Source of the DNA: Paracoccus sp. DMF-8
GTDB taxonomy: Bacteria; Pseudomonadota; Alphaproteobacteria; Rhodobacterales; Rhodobacteraceae
Assembly: GCF_029309835.1 (NCBI RefSeq)
Contig: NZ_JARJHL010000014.1
Span: 124,001 to 188,000, forward strand
Length of the DNA: 64,000 nt
Direction of reading: 5' to 3'
A program made the translations under genes and the position numbers. The notes under the pieces are model-generated. The model was not told the DNA's origin. It worked only from the letters and a program-made list of their open reading frames with translations, and did no database searches. Shown here piece after piece: positions 10,368 through 19,445 of the stretch (its first letter is position 1; each line of letters starts with the position of its first letter).

Positions 10368-11551
10368 TCGGTCGTCCCGTCCTGCCCTGTGTCGCCGACA
10401 ATTGGATTCATCACGAACCAATGTGCGGGGTCCAGCGTATCCTTGCCTTTGCGGAGTTCAACATAAAGTGTCTCGGACTGGTCCGCACGTCCACCAGTGG
10501 CGGCATTTTGCACGAATTCGATGCCGAATTCCTGTGCGGATCCTTCCTTGCCACCCATAAGTCCCACCGGCTCGCCCGCCAGCAGGACATCGCCCACCTC
10601 GCCGAAAACCTGGGAAAGTCCAGCCAGCACAATCAGATAACCCTGCGCGGGTTCCAGAATGACGACATTGCCGTAATCCAGCAGCGGGCCGCGATAGCGG
10701 ATCGTCGCGGGGGTCGGCGCGGTGATCAGCGCCGCCGGGCTGGTCGCGATCACAAATCCGGGACGACGCACGCCCGCCGCGTCGGGTTCGTCGTAATGGC
10801 GCAGGATCGTGCCGACGGCGGGCAGGGGCAGGCTGCCCTGCTGCCCTTCGAAATCCGCCAGCGGCGCGCCGACATCGCTTTCCATGGAAATCACGCCATC
10901 GGCAAAGGCCTGCAACGTGTCCGAGCTTTGCACCAGCCTGGTCAGTTCCTCGGGGTTTTCGCCAAAGCGCACGGGCATGGACGACCGGTCGGTGACGGCG
11001 CTGGCCAGCAGGCGGCGCGCCTCGCGGACCTCGCCCAGACCTTGCGCCAGCGTGTTGGCGGCGCCTTCCTCCAGCGCGCGGACGGTCTGGATTTCCTGCA
11101 AGGCATCGCGCAGCTCATCGGCCTCGGCGCTCAGCGCGGGGGCGACGGCCGACAGGATCATCGCCGAACGCGCCGTTGCCTCGGGCCCGGCAGGGTGCAG
11201 CAGCAGCGCGGTTTCGGGTGATTTCTGCATCGCGGTCATCACGCCCAGCACGCGGCCAAGCCGGGTGCGGCGGGTCTCGAACTGGGCCATGATTTCCTGC
11301 TCGCGCATGCCTGCGCGCCGCAGGCCGGAGCGCAGCGCCCCCATGCCGCGTTCATAGGCACGGATCATTTCGCCAAGCGCCATGACCTGATCGTCAGCCG
11401 TCAGCGCCTGATCCAGCAGGGCGGCGGCGCTGCGCAATTCCTCGGCCGCCGCTGCCGCCTCCTCGGATGCCTGATTGACCGGCGATGCCGCCAAAAGCGG
11501 CGCAACAGCCAGCGAAAATGTCAGCGCGGCAAGGGGAAGAAAGCGTTTCAT
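10364..11551 (-). CDS. EnvC-like murein hydrolase activator (degenerate M23/LytM)
   Basis: Periplasmic protein predicted to activate amidases that split peptidoglycan at division. The 395-residue product has a signal peptide ending near LLAASP, then about 200 residues of Ala/Glu/Arg-rich coiled coil, then a LytM-like domain (about 270-390). In that domain the metal-ligand histidines of active M23 peptidases are not seen: the usual YxHxH-type segment reads LIVLAGLSQV. That loss is the hallmark of non-catalytic activators such as EnvC. The ATG at 11551 overlaps the gpmI stop. Identification by domain plan and context is good; direct activity is inferred. Confidence 0.82.
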   Translation of the reverse strand: MKRFLPLAALTFSLAVAPLLAASPVNQASEEAAAAAEELRSAAALLDQALTADDQVMALGEMIRAYERGMGALRSGLRRAGMREQEIMAQFETRRTRLGRVLGVMTAMQKSPETALLLHPAGPEATARSAMILSAVAPALSAEADELRDALQEIQTVRALEEGAANTLAQGLGEVREARRLLASAVTDRSSMPVRFGENPEELTRLVQSSDTLQAFADGVISMESDVGAPLADFEGQQGSLPLPAVGTILRHYDEPDAAGVRRPGFVIATSPAALITAPTPATIRYRGPLLDYGNVVILEPAQGYLIVLAGLSQVFGEVGDVLLAGEPVGLMGGKEGSAQEFGIEFVQNAATGGRADQSETLYVELRKGKDTLDPAHWFVMNPIVGDTGQDGTTE

Positions 11552-13071
11552 GTGCGGCAGATCAGGCTGTTTCCGGTCATCTCGGCCGGTTTGTCCAGCC
11601 CCATCAGGTCCAGCACGGTCGGCGCGACATCGGCCAGCCTGCCATCCTTCAACGTGGCGCCCGCCGGGCCGTTGTGGACGATCACCGGGACCGGGTTGAT
11701 CGTATGCGCGGTATGCGGTCCGCCGGTTTCGGGGTCGATCATGGTTTCGCAATTCCCGTGATCGGCAATCACCACGGCGGCCCCGCCAACGCGGTCCAGC
11801 GCGTCGATCATCATGCCCAGCCCCTTGTCCACGGCCTCGCAGGCGCGGGCGGCGGCGGGCAGGCTGCCGGTATGGCCGACCATGTCGGGATTGGCGTAAT
11901 TGACGACGATCAGGTCATAGCCCGTCTCGATCGCCTGAACCAGCCGGGCGCTGACCTCTGGCGCGGCCATTTCGGGCTGCAGGTCATAGGTCGCGACCTT
12001 GGGGCTTTGCGGCATGTAACGGTCTTCGCCGGGTTCGGGGGTTTCCTTGCCGCCGTTCAGGAAAAAGGTCACATGTGGGTATTTCTCGGTCTCGGCCAGC
12101 CGGAACTGGCGCAGACCCTGCGCGGCGACCCATGCGCCAAGCGTGTTCACCACCTGCCGCTTGGGATAGGCAGCGCCCATATATTCGTCATGGCGGGCCG
12201 AATAATCGACCATGCCCAACAGTGCAGCCCAGACCGGACGACGCACCGTGTCAAAGGCGTCGAAATCGGGCTGGCCAATGGCGGCCAGGATCTCGCGCGC
12301 CCGGTCGGCGCGGAAATTCAGGCAGAAAAAGCCGTCGCCATCTGCCGCGCCGCGACAACCCTTGATCACAGTCGGCTGGATGAATTCGTCGGATTCGCCC
12401 CGCCCATAGGCCAGGGCCACGGCCTGATCGGCGTGACCCGCGACCAGCCCCTGCGCGTTCACCATCGCCTGATAGGCCAGGCCGACACGTTCCCAACGGT
12501 TATCGCGATCCATCGCGTAATAGCGCCCGACGACAGAGCCGATCGTCACGTCTTCGGGCAGGGCGCCCATCAGCTCGGTCACGAAGCCCATCGCCGATTT
12601 CGGCGGCACGTCGCGCCCGTCGGTGATCGCGTGCAAGACGACCGGCACGCCCGTTTCCGCAACCGCACGGGCGGCCGCGATAACATGCTGGATGTGACCA
12701 TGCACCCCACCGTCCGAAACCACGCCCATCAGATGCGCCACCCCGCCGCTGGCCTGCAGTTTCGCGATGAATTCGCCCAGGCCGGTGTTGGCGTAGAATG
12801 ATCCGTCCTCGATCGCCAGGTCGATCTGGCCCAGATCCATCGCCACGACCCGGCCCGCGCCGATATTGGTATGGCCGACCTCGGAATTGCCCATCTGGCC
12901 ACGCGGCAGCCCGACATCGGGGCCGAAGGTGATCAGCGTGGCATGCGGGTCGGTCTGCATCAGCCGGTCGAAATTCGGCGTCAGGGCCTGATCGGGGGCG
13001 CTTTGTTCGGGGCGGCTGGAAATGCCCCAGCCATCAAGAATGCACAGGACAACAGGTTTGGGACGGGTCAT
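11548..13071 (-). CDS. gpmI: 2,3-bisphosphoglycerate-independent phosphoglycerate mutase
   Basis: Glycolytic and gluconeogenic interconversion of 3- and 2-phosphoglycerate through a phosphoserine intermediate, using Mn. The 507-residue protein has normal length for iPGM. It shows CILDGWG with the first metal aspartate (residues 9-15), the nucleophile serine in MGNSEVGH, and the metal site ADHGNCE followed by HTAHTINPVPV near the C-terminus. It is the first gene of the gpmI, envC-like, ctpA, rppH operon, so glycolysis and cell-wall functions share one transcript. Upstream is a 160-base divergent region to the phosphoesterase gene. Confidence 0.95.
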   Translation of the reverse strand: MTRPKPVVLCILDGWGISSRPEQSAPDQALTPNFDRLMQTDPHATLITFGPDVGLPRGQMGNSEVGHTNIGAGRVVAMDLGQIDLAIEDGSFYANTGLGEFIAKLQASGGVAHLMGVVSDGGVHGHIQHVIAAARAVAETGVPVVLHAITDGRDVPPKSAMGFVTELMGALPEDVTIGSVVGRYYAMDRDNRWERVGLAYQAMVNAQGLVAGHADQAVALAYGRGESDEFIQPTVIKGCRGAADGDGFFCLNFRADRAREILAAIGQPDFDAFDTVRRPVWAALLGMVDYSARHDEYMGAAYPKRQVVNTLGAWVAAQGLRQFRLAETEKYPHVTFFLNGGKETPEPGEDRYMPQSPKVATYDLQPEMAAPEVSARLVQAIETGYDLIVVNYANPDMVGHTGSLPAAARACEAVDKGLGMMIDALDRVGGAAVVIADHGNCETMIDPETGGPHTAHTINPVPVIVHNGPAGATLKDGRLADVAPTVLDLMGLDKPAEMTGNSLICRT

Positions 13072-13231
13072 CTAAGCCTCTGAGGATCGCCGGACGTTTC
13101 TACGCCGGGAAACCCCCGCGGGCAAGGATGGTCCGAAACGGCGGCCTGCCACGACCGGCCGGCAGCCCGTCACCTTTCCGTCAAACCGCTCGGCTAGACA
13201 ACGCGCATTCAGCACCATCCGGAGTAGATCC

Positions 13232-14173
13232 ATGTTTTCTCGCCGCGATATTCTTGCCTCCGTCCCGGCGGCGGCACTTGCCACCGCAGCGACCGGCGCG
13301 CTTGCCCAGGGGGCCGCAGAGACCACCACGCCCCAGGGCTTCACCCCGTTCCGCTTTGGCGTGATCAGCGATCCGCAATTCGCCCCGACCGTTCCCAATG
13401 CCACCGGCACGCGCTTTTACGCCAATTCGCTGTGGAAGCTCGATGAGGCGATCACCGAACTGAACAGCCATGACGATCTCGAATTCGTCGTCACCCTGGG
13501 CGATGTCATCGACCGCCACTGGGACAGCTATTCCTATATCATGCCCGTCTATGACCGGCTGAAACACCCGCGCCACTTCCTGCTGGGCAACCATGATTAC
13601 GATTACCCCGGTGAATGGTTTCCCTCGGTCCTGCGCACGGTCGGCCTGCCCGCGCCCTATTACGACTTCGCGGTCAAGGGCGTGCGCTTCATCGCGCTGG
13701 ACGGCAACGAAATCTCGACCTTCGCGCTGCCCCCCGACGATCCGCGCCACGCGATCGCGCAGGAACGCCTTGCGAAACTGCAAGAGGCAGGCGCCGAAAA
13801 CGCCCAAAGCTGGAACGGCTCGCTGTCGGACGAACAATTCGCCTGGCTGGAAAGCCGGCTGACCGCCGCCGAACAGGCCGGAGAACGCACCATCCTGCTC
13901 TGCCACTACCCGATCTACCCGGCCAATGAACACAACCTCTGGGACAGTGAACGCATTGTCGAACTGATCGGAAAACACCCGACCTGCATGGCCTGGTTCA
14001 ACGGCCACAACCACGCCGGAAACTACGGCGCCATCGGCAAACAGCATTTCGTCAACTTCCGCGGCATGGTCGACACACCCGACACATCCTGTTTCGCCAT
14101 CGTGTCGGTCCACGAGGACCGGATCGAGATTCAGGGCTTCGGCCGCGAAGAATCCCGCACCCTCGAAGTCTGA
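13232..14173 (+). CDS. Exported calcineurin-like metallophosphoesterase (ADPRibase-Mn/CDP-alcohol type)
   Basis: A 313-residue phosphoesterase with the complete metal-site set: ISDPQF, GDVIDRH, GNHDYD, CHYPIY and NGHNHAGNY. The order and the PQF/NHDY wording resemble Mn-dependent ADP-ribose/CDP-alcohol diphosphatases. The N-terminus starts MFSRRDIL, with an Arg-Arg followed by an Ala-rich hydrophobic stretch ending ALAQ, suggesting export, possibly by Tat. GGAG lies about 8 bases before the ATG. Substrate is unknown; activity on a nucleotide diphosphate is inferred from the subfamily look. It is transcribed alone and ends just before an inverted repeat. Confidence 0.82.
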   Translation: MFSRRDILASVPAAALATAATGALAQGAAETTTPQGFTPFRFGVISDPQFAPTVPNATGTRFYANSLWKLDEAITELNSHDDLEFVVTLGDVIDRHWDSYSYIMPVYDRLKHPRHFLLGNHDYDYPGEWFPSVLRTVGLPAPYYDFAVKGVRFIALDGNEISTFALPPDDPRHAIAQERLAKLQEAGAENAQSWNGSLSDEQFAWLESRLTAAEQAGERTILLCHYPIYPANEHNLWDSERIVELIGKHPTCMAWFNGHNHAGNYGAIGKQHFVNFRGMVDTPDTSCFAIVSVHEDRIEIQGFGREESRTLEV

Positions 14174-14179
14174 TCATGC

Positions 14180-14210
14180 AAAACGGCGCGGCTGACCGAT
14201 CAGCCGCGCC
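14180..14210 (-). terminator. Terminator hairpin between phosphoesterase and rlmN
   Basis: A perfect 11-bp stem (14185-14195 with 14200-14210) with the 4-base loop CCGA is flanked on its left by AAAA, giving a T-tract on the minus strand. It lies 85 bases past the rlmN stop and 12 bases past the phosphoesterase stop. It therefore best suits rlmN but may serve both convergent genes. Confidence 0.7.
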
Positions 14211-14295
14211 GCGATTGCGATTTCTTCATCACCCAAATACCCAAAAACGCCCGCGCCACCGCCATGGCGATGCAGGTCGGGCATGGCGGCGAAAA

Positions 14296-15498
14296 TCAGG
14301 CGCGGGCCTCTGCCGCGATTTCGGCGCGGGATTTGCGCCCGCGCTCGGTCGCGGATTTTAACTGACCACAGGCGGCCATGATATCCTCGCCGCGCGGGGT
14401 GCGGATCGGGCTGGCGTAACCGGCCTTGTGAACGATATCGGCGAATGACTCGATCCGTTCCCAGCTCGACCGCTTGTAGGGGGCACCGGGCCATTCGTTG
14501 AACGGGATCAGGTTGATCTTGGCCGGGATCCCCCGGATCAGCCGGAGCAGACGGCGCGCGTCGTCGTCGCTGTCATTCACCCCGTCCAGCATCACATATT
14601 CGAACGTGATGCGTTCCGAGTTCGACAGGCGCGGATATTCCCGCAGCGCGCCCAACAGCTTTTCGATGTTCCACTTCTTGTTGACCGGCACCAAGCGGTC
14701 GCGGGTCTCGTCGGTGGTGGCGTGGAAGGACACGGCCAGAAGACAGCCGATTTCCTCGGCGGTCTTGGCGATTTCGGGGACGATGCCGCTGGTCGACAGG
14801 GTGATGCGGCGGCGCGACAGGCTGATGCCTTCGCCATCCATCACGACCTTCATCGCGTTGCGGACATTGTCGAAGTTATACAAGGGTTCGCCCATGCCCA
14901 TCAGCACGACATTGCTGACCAGCCGGGTTTCGTCCCTGGGTGCGCCGGGCTGGGGCCATTCGCCCAGATCGTCGCGGGCGACCATGACCTGCCCGACGAT
15001 TTCCCCGGCCGTCAGGTTGCGCACCAGTTTCTGCGTGCCGGTGTGGCAGAAGGAACAGGTCAGCGTGCAACCGACCTGGGACGAGATGCACAGCGTTCCC
15101 CGCGTTTCCTCGGGGATATAGACGGTTTCGACCTCATGCCCGCCTGCGATGCGCAGCAGGTATTTGCGCGTTCCGTCGGCGGAAACCTGACGCGTCACGA
15201 TTTCCGGCAGGCTGATGTCAAAGGCTTGGGCCAGCAGCGCGCGGTAATCCTTGGCCAGATTGGTCATCTGCGCAAAATCGCGCAGGCCCCAGTGATAGAC
15301 CCATTGCCAGATCTGTCCGACCCGCATTCTGGCCTGCTTTTCGGGCGTGCCCGCCGCGATCAGCGCCTCGCGCAGTTCCTCGCGCGTCAGGCCGATGATA
15401 TTCACCCGCCCGGTTTCGGGCAGCTTGCGCGGGATCGTCAGCACATCCTGCGTGATCGGCGCAGAGGCGGGGGCGGCATTGGTTGCGGCTTGGGTCAT
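14296..15498 (-). CDS. rlmN: Dual-specificity 23S rRNA/tRNA adenine-2 methyltransferase (radical SAM)
   Basis: Methylates C2 of A2503 in 23S rRNA and of A37 in some tRNAs by radical SAM chemistry; cytosolic. The 400-residue protein has the CX3CX2C cluster motif in CTLTCSFC, the GMGEPL motif that holds SAM, and the resolving cysteine region MAACGQL near the C-terminus. The N-terminal extension of about 40 residues is normal for alphaproteobacteria. The ATG at 15498 is chosen over a further-upstream start because the extra residues overlap the leader. Expressed alone, divergent from nothing nearby; a hairpin follows at 14180-14210. Confidence 0.95.
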   Translation of the reverse strand: MTQAATNAAPASAPITQDVLTIPRKLPETGRVNIIGLTREELREALIAAGTPEKQARMRVGQIWQWVYHWGLRDFAQMTNLAKDYRALLAQAFDISLPEIVTRQVSADGTRKYLLRIAGGHEVETVYIPEETRGTLCISSQVGCTLTCSFCHTGTQKLVRNLTAGEIVGQVMVARDDLGEWPQPGAPRDETRLVSNVVLMGMGEPLYNFDNVRNAMKVVMDGEGISLSRRRITLSTSGIVPEIAKTAEEIGCLLAVSFHATTDETRDRLVPVNKKWNIEKLLGALREYPRLSNSERITFEYVMLDGVNDSDDDARRLLRLIRGIPAKINLIPFNEWPGAPYKRSSWERIESFADIVHKAGYASPIRTPRGEDIMAACGQLKSATERGRKSRAEIAAEARA

Positions 15499-15560
15499 GG
15501 CTTGAACCGGAACTGGGAAAGCCTGCCAGATATGGGGTCTTTGGCAGATTTTCAATGCTG

Positions 15561-15584
15561 AAAGCCCCGGCACGATGCCGGGGC
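15561..15584 (-). terminator. Terminator after the IalB-like gene
   Basis: A perfect 9-bp stem GCCCCGGCA/TGCCGGGGC (15564-15572 with 15576-15584) with a 3-base loop has AAA at 15561-15563, so a short T-tract follows on the minus strand. It lies about 70 bases past the IalB-like stop and upstream of rlmN, separating the two minus-strand genes. Confidence 0.7.
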
Positions 15585-15652
15585 GGTGGCTTTGGTGGCA
15601 TTGCCGCCACCCATCTGGGGCGCGCTTGCGGGCCTGACCGCAGGGGATGCGC

Positions 15653-16180
15653 TTATTTGCAGGCGTTCTGCGCGGCGTTGGTCGCCGCCGTCACGCCCGA
15701 CAGCGAAAACGTGTCTGCGGTCGTCGTGCCGCGCGACGAGCGACCCGTCACGACCACCGAGGAACCGCCACGCAGGGCCGCGACCAGACGCGCATCCTCG
15801 GCCGGCGAACCTGCCCAGGCATTTTCGCCTTCGGTGAACAGGTTGAACTTGTTGCCGCCGACGTTCATCTCGACCGTGGAATCGCCCGCAAAGGGATAGC
15901 CGCCCGAGAACGAGACTTCACCAGCCTGACCGGGACGATACGAGATATACAGGCGAATATCGCCGCGATTCACCTCGACCGCCTTGCCGTCACGGGTGTT
16001 CTGCGTCGATTTCGGCGCCGATACAGCCCAGCATTCCTTGGGGCTGTTGGCCGCGAACACCGTCCAGTCGCCTTCGGTTGCCACGACATTCGTGGAATCC
16101 TGTGCGAAAACCGGAACGGATGACGCGGCAATCGCGATCAGGGTTGCAGCCGCTGCGGGGCGCAGCGAGGGGATAAACAT
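15653..16180 (-). CDS. Invasion-associated locus B (IalB) family periplasmic protein
   Basis: A 175-residue exported protein of the IalB family, which is widespread in alphaproteobacteria including free-living ones. Its biochemical role is not established, and the name comes from Bartonella. A signal peptide ends near PVFAQ at about residue 27. The mature part begins with a GDWTVF core typical of the family, followed by ECWAVSAPK and an RGDIRLYIS strand. AGGAGG sits 7 bases before the ATG at 16180, which decides the start. Two cysteines (in ECWA and the C-terminal NACK) could form a disulfide. Divergent from the asparaginase gene. Confidence 0.82.
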   Translation of the reverse strand: MFIPSLRPAAAATLIAIAASSVPVFAQDSTNVVATEGDWTVFAANSPKECWAVSAPKSTQNTRDGKAVEVNRGDIRLYISYRPGQAGEVSFSGGYPFAGDSTVEMNVGGNKFNLFTEGENAWAGSPAEDARLVAALRGGSSVVVTGRSSRGTTTADTFSLSGVTAATNAAQNACK

Positions 16181-16328
16181 GCTCAGGCCTCCTGCCAATT
16201 ATCCGGTTGTCCGGACTTGTTTCTGAATACGGTGGTCTTTTCAACCGGCTGTCGGCAGAATAATGCGAAACATCGGATGCGAAAAACCCCCGATCGCGGA
16301 AAATCGCGCAAATGTCAGAGGAAAACTC

Positions 16329-17315
16329 TTGCACAGTGCAGCTGAACTCATCGAATTGTGGCGCAACGACATGTGCGAAAGCGTGCATGCAGGTCATGTC
16401 GTCGTCTCGGACCGACAAGGCATCGTCGAAGCCTGGGGCAGTCCGGGTCAGGAAATCTTTCCCCGATCGTCATGCAAGATGATTCAGGCGCTGCCGCTGA
16501 TCGAAAGCGGCGCGGCGGCGGCCTATGGTCTGGGCTCGCGCCATCTGGCGCTGGCCTGCGCCAGCCATCAGGGCGCGCAGATCCATAGCTCGGCGGTGGC
16601 CGAATGGCTGGCGCATATCGGGCTGGACGAATCCGACCTGCGTTGCGGCGCGCATCTGCCCAATGACCCGGCGGAGCGCAAGCGCCTGACCTGTTCCGAC
16701 AGCGCGCCATGTCAGTTGCACAACAACTGTTCGGGCAAGCATGCGGGGTTCCTGACCCTGAACCGCCACATCAAGGGCGATCCCGAATATGTCGAACTGG
16801 CCCATCCGGTGCAGCGCGCCGTGCGTCAGGCATTCGAGGAATCGACCGGCGAAACCGCGCGTCACTGGGGGATCGACGGCTGTTCCGCCCCGAATTTCAC
16901 CTGCACCGTCGAAGGGCTGGCCCATGCGATGGCGGGTTTCGCCGATCCCGCCCCCGGCCTGCGCGGCGATGCGCAGCGCATGTTGGTTCAGGCGATGCTG
17001 GCCCATCCCGAACTGGTCGCCGGCGAAGGCCGCGCCTGCACCGAACTGATGCGCGCCACGAATGGCAAGGCCGTCGTGAAAACCGGGGCAGAGGCGGTTT
17101 TCGTCGCCATCCTGCCCGAACAGGGTCTGGGCGTCGCGCTGAAGATCGTCGATGGCGGCACTCGCGGGTCCGAAGCCGCGATCACCCGCCTGCTGGTTCA
17201 TCTGGGCGTGCTGGACGCGGGCCACCCGGTCGTCGCGAAATATCTTGGCGGGCCGCAGGTGAACTGGCGCGGGCGGATCACCGGCGAATTGCGCTGCGCC
17301 GCCGGTTTCCCCTGA
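16329..17315 (+). CDS. Asparaginase II family L-asparaginase
   Basis: Predicted hydrolysis of L-asparagine to aspartate and ammonia. The protein belongs to the asparaginase II family of Rhizobium etli (PF06089), which is unrelated to the E. coli enzymes. Landmarks are PRSSCKMIQ (serine and lysine of the beta-lactamase-like active site), NNCSGKHAGFL and DGCSAPNF; the two cysteines and lysine correspond to the zinc site of the R. etli enzyme. The start is uncertain. A TTG at 16329 with GAGGAAA six bases upstream matches the usual family N-terminus (HSAAELIELWR) and gives 328 residues; an in-frame ATG at 16263 would add 22 residues with no ribosome site. Cytosolic; no signal peptide. Confidence 0.85.
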   Translation: MHSAAELIELWRNDMCESVHAGHVVVSDRQGIVEAWGSPGQEIFPRSSCKMIQALPLIESGAAAAYGLGSRHLALACASHQGAQIHSSAVAEWLAHIGLDESDLRCGAHLPNDPAERKRLTCSDSAPCQLHNNCSGKHAGFLTLNRHIKGDPEYVELAHPVQRAVRQAFEESTGETARHWGIDGCSAPNFTCTVEGLAHAMAGFADPAPGLRGDAQRMLVQAMLAHPELVAGEGRACTELMRATNGKAVVKTGAEAVFVAILPEQGLGVALKIVDGGTRGSEAAITRLLVHLGVLDAGHPVVAKYLGGPQVNWRGRITGELRCAAGFP

Positions 17316-17446
17316 CGCCCGATTTCTTGACGGCTGGAAGGCGGGAATGACCGGCGGAGCCGCCGCCTCTGGCCCCGAGGTGCAAGGAAACGGACGACAT
17401 CGGCGCAATATGTCTGTATGATTGCATTGAAAAAAGGAGCGTGCGG

Positions 17447-17677
17447 ATGACAGCCCAGCCTTTCCATTTTCCCGCATCGCCGACCCATCAGGTTGGTGAT
17501 GCCGAACGCGACTATTGTCCCGATTTCACCCCTGATCCCGGATTCTCAGGTCAGTTGCTGGACGGGGTCGACCCGATTCCGGCTGCGGATTTGACGGATG
17601 GCGCGAACGGGATTTGGGCGGATGACTGGCTGGCGCCAACGGCCCTGCCGCCCGGATTGGATGTGTTTTTATTCTGA
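17447..17677 (+). CDS. Small acidic protein of unknown function
   Basis: A 76-residue ORF with AAGGAG seven bases before the ATG and high GC at third positions, so it looks genuinely coding. The product is acidic and proline/aspartate-rich (for example DFTPDPGF and WADDWLAPTALPP), with no transmembrane segment and no motif I recognise. It lies between the asparaginase gene and the convergent TSUP gene, 20 bases from the latter. It could be a lineage-restricted protein of Rhodobacterales; no function can be assigned from sequence. Confidence 0.55.
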   Translation: MTAQPFHFPASPTHQVGDAERDYCPDFTPDPGFSGQLLDGVDPIPAADLTDGANGIWADDWLAPTALPPGLDVFLF

Positions 17678-17697
17678 CCGCCGCAGGCCTTGGCGGG

Positions 17698-18456
17698 TTA
17701 CAGCAACTGCCAGATCAGCCGCAACGCCAGCGCGGTCGAGGTCGCGACCAGCAGCGGCTTGATCACCCGCGCCCCGATCCGCATGGCCAGACGCGCGCCC
17801 ATCATCGCGCCCGCGATCTGCGCGGCGGCCATGGCAAGGCCCAGCAACCACAACGGCTCTCCGACCAGCGAAAAGGCGATCAGCGCCCCCAGATTCGAGG
17901 CGAAATTCAGCAGTTTCGTATGCGCCGTAGCCTTCAGCATGCCTTGCCCCGCCAGCATCACGAAGCTGAGCATGAAGAACGCGCCCGTCCCCGGCCCCAG
18001 CAACCCGTCGTAAAAGGCGATCAGCGGCACGGCGGTCGCGGCAAACAGCGCGGGAGAGATGCGGCGGGCGCGGTCGGCGTCGTTCAGGCCCGGTTTCAGC
18101 GCAAAGAATGCCGCGATACCGATCAGCAGGACGGGCAGGATATAGCGCAGCGCCTCGGTCGGGATGGCGGTGACCAGAAGCGCCCCGGCAAGGCCCGCGG
18201 CAAAGGCGATCAGCGCGGTGCCGGTCTGGGTTCGCAGATCGACCAGACCGCTGCGCGCATAGCTGAGCGCGGCGGTGGCCGCGCCGAATGCGCCCTGCAC
18301 CTTGTTCGTGGCCAGCGCCTGCGCGGGCGGAATGCCGGCCAGCAGCAGCGCGGGGACGGTGATCAGCCCGCCGCCGCCCGCGATGGCATCGACGAAACCG
18401 GCCGCGAAACCGGCAGCGATCAGCAGCAGCAACAGCTCAAGGGACAGGTCGAACAT
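17698..18456 (-). CDS. TSUP family membrane transporter (TauE/SafE)
   Basis: A 252-residue integral membrane protein of the TauE/SafE (TSUP) family, generally anion exporters for sulfite, sulfoacetate or related organosulfur compounds; the substrate here is unknown. About eight hydrophobic helices are visible in two similar halves. Each half starts with a glycine-rich segment: GFVDAIAGGGGLITVPALL in the first and YDGLLGPGTGAFFML in the second, as is typical of the family. The ATG at 18456 starts directly at the first helix; a longer open frame upstream overlaps xerC. It follows xerC by 38 bases and may be the last gene of the fsa, DUF484, xerC transcript. Confidence 0.87.
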   Translation of the reverse strand: MFDLSLELLLLLIAAGFAAGFVDAIAGGGGLITVPALLLAGIPPAQALATNKVQGAFGAATAALSYARSGLVDLRTQTGTALIAFAAGLAGALLVTAIPTEALRYILPVLLIGIAAFFALKPGLNDADRARRISPALFAATAVPLIAFYDGLLGPGTGAFFMLSFVMLAGQGMLKATAHTKLLNFASNLGALIAFSLVGEPLWLLGLAMAAAQIAGAMMGARLAMRIGARVIKPLLVATSTALALRLIWQLL

Positions 18457-18494
18457 GCGGACCCCATGCGCCGGGTTTGCGGCATTGTAAAGGG

Positions 18495-19445
18495 TCAGGA
18501 ACGCGGATGCGCGGCGCGATAGACGGCCAGCAGATGCGCGTCGTCGACCCCGGTATAGACCTGCGTTGTCGACAGGCTGGCATGGCCCAGCAATTCCTGA
18601 ATGGTGCGCAGGTCGCCCCCCGCCGCCAGCAGATGGGTGGCAAAGGAATGGCGCAGCGCATGGGGGGTGGCGGTGGGCGGCAGGCCCAGCCTTTCGCGCG
18701 CCAGCCGCATCACGCCCGCGATGATCGCGGGCTGGACCCGCGCGCCGCGCACGCCGCGAAACAGCGGCGCCTGCGGCTCCAGCGGCCAGGGGCATTGGCG
18801 CAGGTAATCGGCAATCGCGGCGCGGGCGACGGGCAGCACCGGCACCTGTCTTTCGCGTCCGCCCTTGCCCCGGATGATCAGCGATTCGCCCATGGGCCAG
18901 TCGCTGCCGTTCATCTGCAGCGCCTCGGATATCCGCAGCCCGCAGCCATACAGCAGGGTCAGCACGGCCAGATCGCGGGCGGCGACCCAGGGCGTCGGGT
19001 GGCCCCCGGCGGTCATGTCCAGCAATTCGCGGGCCTGATCGGGCTGCAGCGGGCGGGGCAGGGACCGGCGATAGCGCGGCCCGCGCGCGTTCAGCAGTTT
19101 CGAGGGCTCGAACCCTTCGCGATCCGCCATCCAGCGGATGAAGCTGCGCACCGCCGACAGCTTGCGCGCCAGCGACCGCGCGCCAAGGCCCCGCGCCCTT
19201 TCGCTGGCGGCGAAGGCGCGCATGTCGGTCTGGTCAAGCTGGTGCAGGTTGCCGGGCAGGGCGGGTTCGGCGCGGTGCTGGCCGACAAAGGCCAGAAAAC
19301 CCAGCAGATCGGCCTGATAGGCGCGCAGGGTGTGGTCGGATCGGTCGCGGGTCGCGCCTTCGCTGTCCAGCCAGCGCGACAGGGCATCGGACATGGCGGG
19401 GGCCAGCGCAAGCTCTGGCCCGCCACCTGTCGCGTTGCGTGTCAT
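18495..19445 (-). CDS. xerC: Tyrosine recombinase XerC
   Basis: Site-specific recombinase that resolves chromosome dimers at dif together with XerD. The 316-residue protein has the N-terminal core-binding SAM-like domain (about residues 15-110) and the catalytic domain with all conserved residues visible: arginine in CGLRISEAL, lysine in RGKGGRER, HALRHSFATH, histidine in LLGHASLST and the nucleophile in QVYTGVD. XerC rather than XerD is suggested by the DUF484 neighbour, as in the xerC region of other proteobacteria. Its start overlaps the DUF484 stop as ATGA, so the two are coupled. Confidence 0.92.
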   Translation of the reverse strand: MTRNATGGGPELALAPAMSDALSRWLDSEGATRDRSDHTLRAYQADLLGFLAFVGQHRAEPALPGNLHQLDQTDMRAFAASERARGLGARSLARKLSAVRSFIRWMADREGFEPSKLLNARGPRYRRSLPRPLQPDQARELLDMTAGGHPTPWVAARDLAVLTLLYGCGLRISEALQMNGSDWPMGESLIIRGKGGRERQVPVLPVARAAIADYLRQCPWPLEPQAPLFRGVRGARVQPAIIAGVMRLARERLGLPPTATPHALRHSFATHLLAAGGDLRTIQELLGHASLSTTQVYTGVDDAHLLAVYRAAHPRS

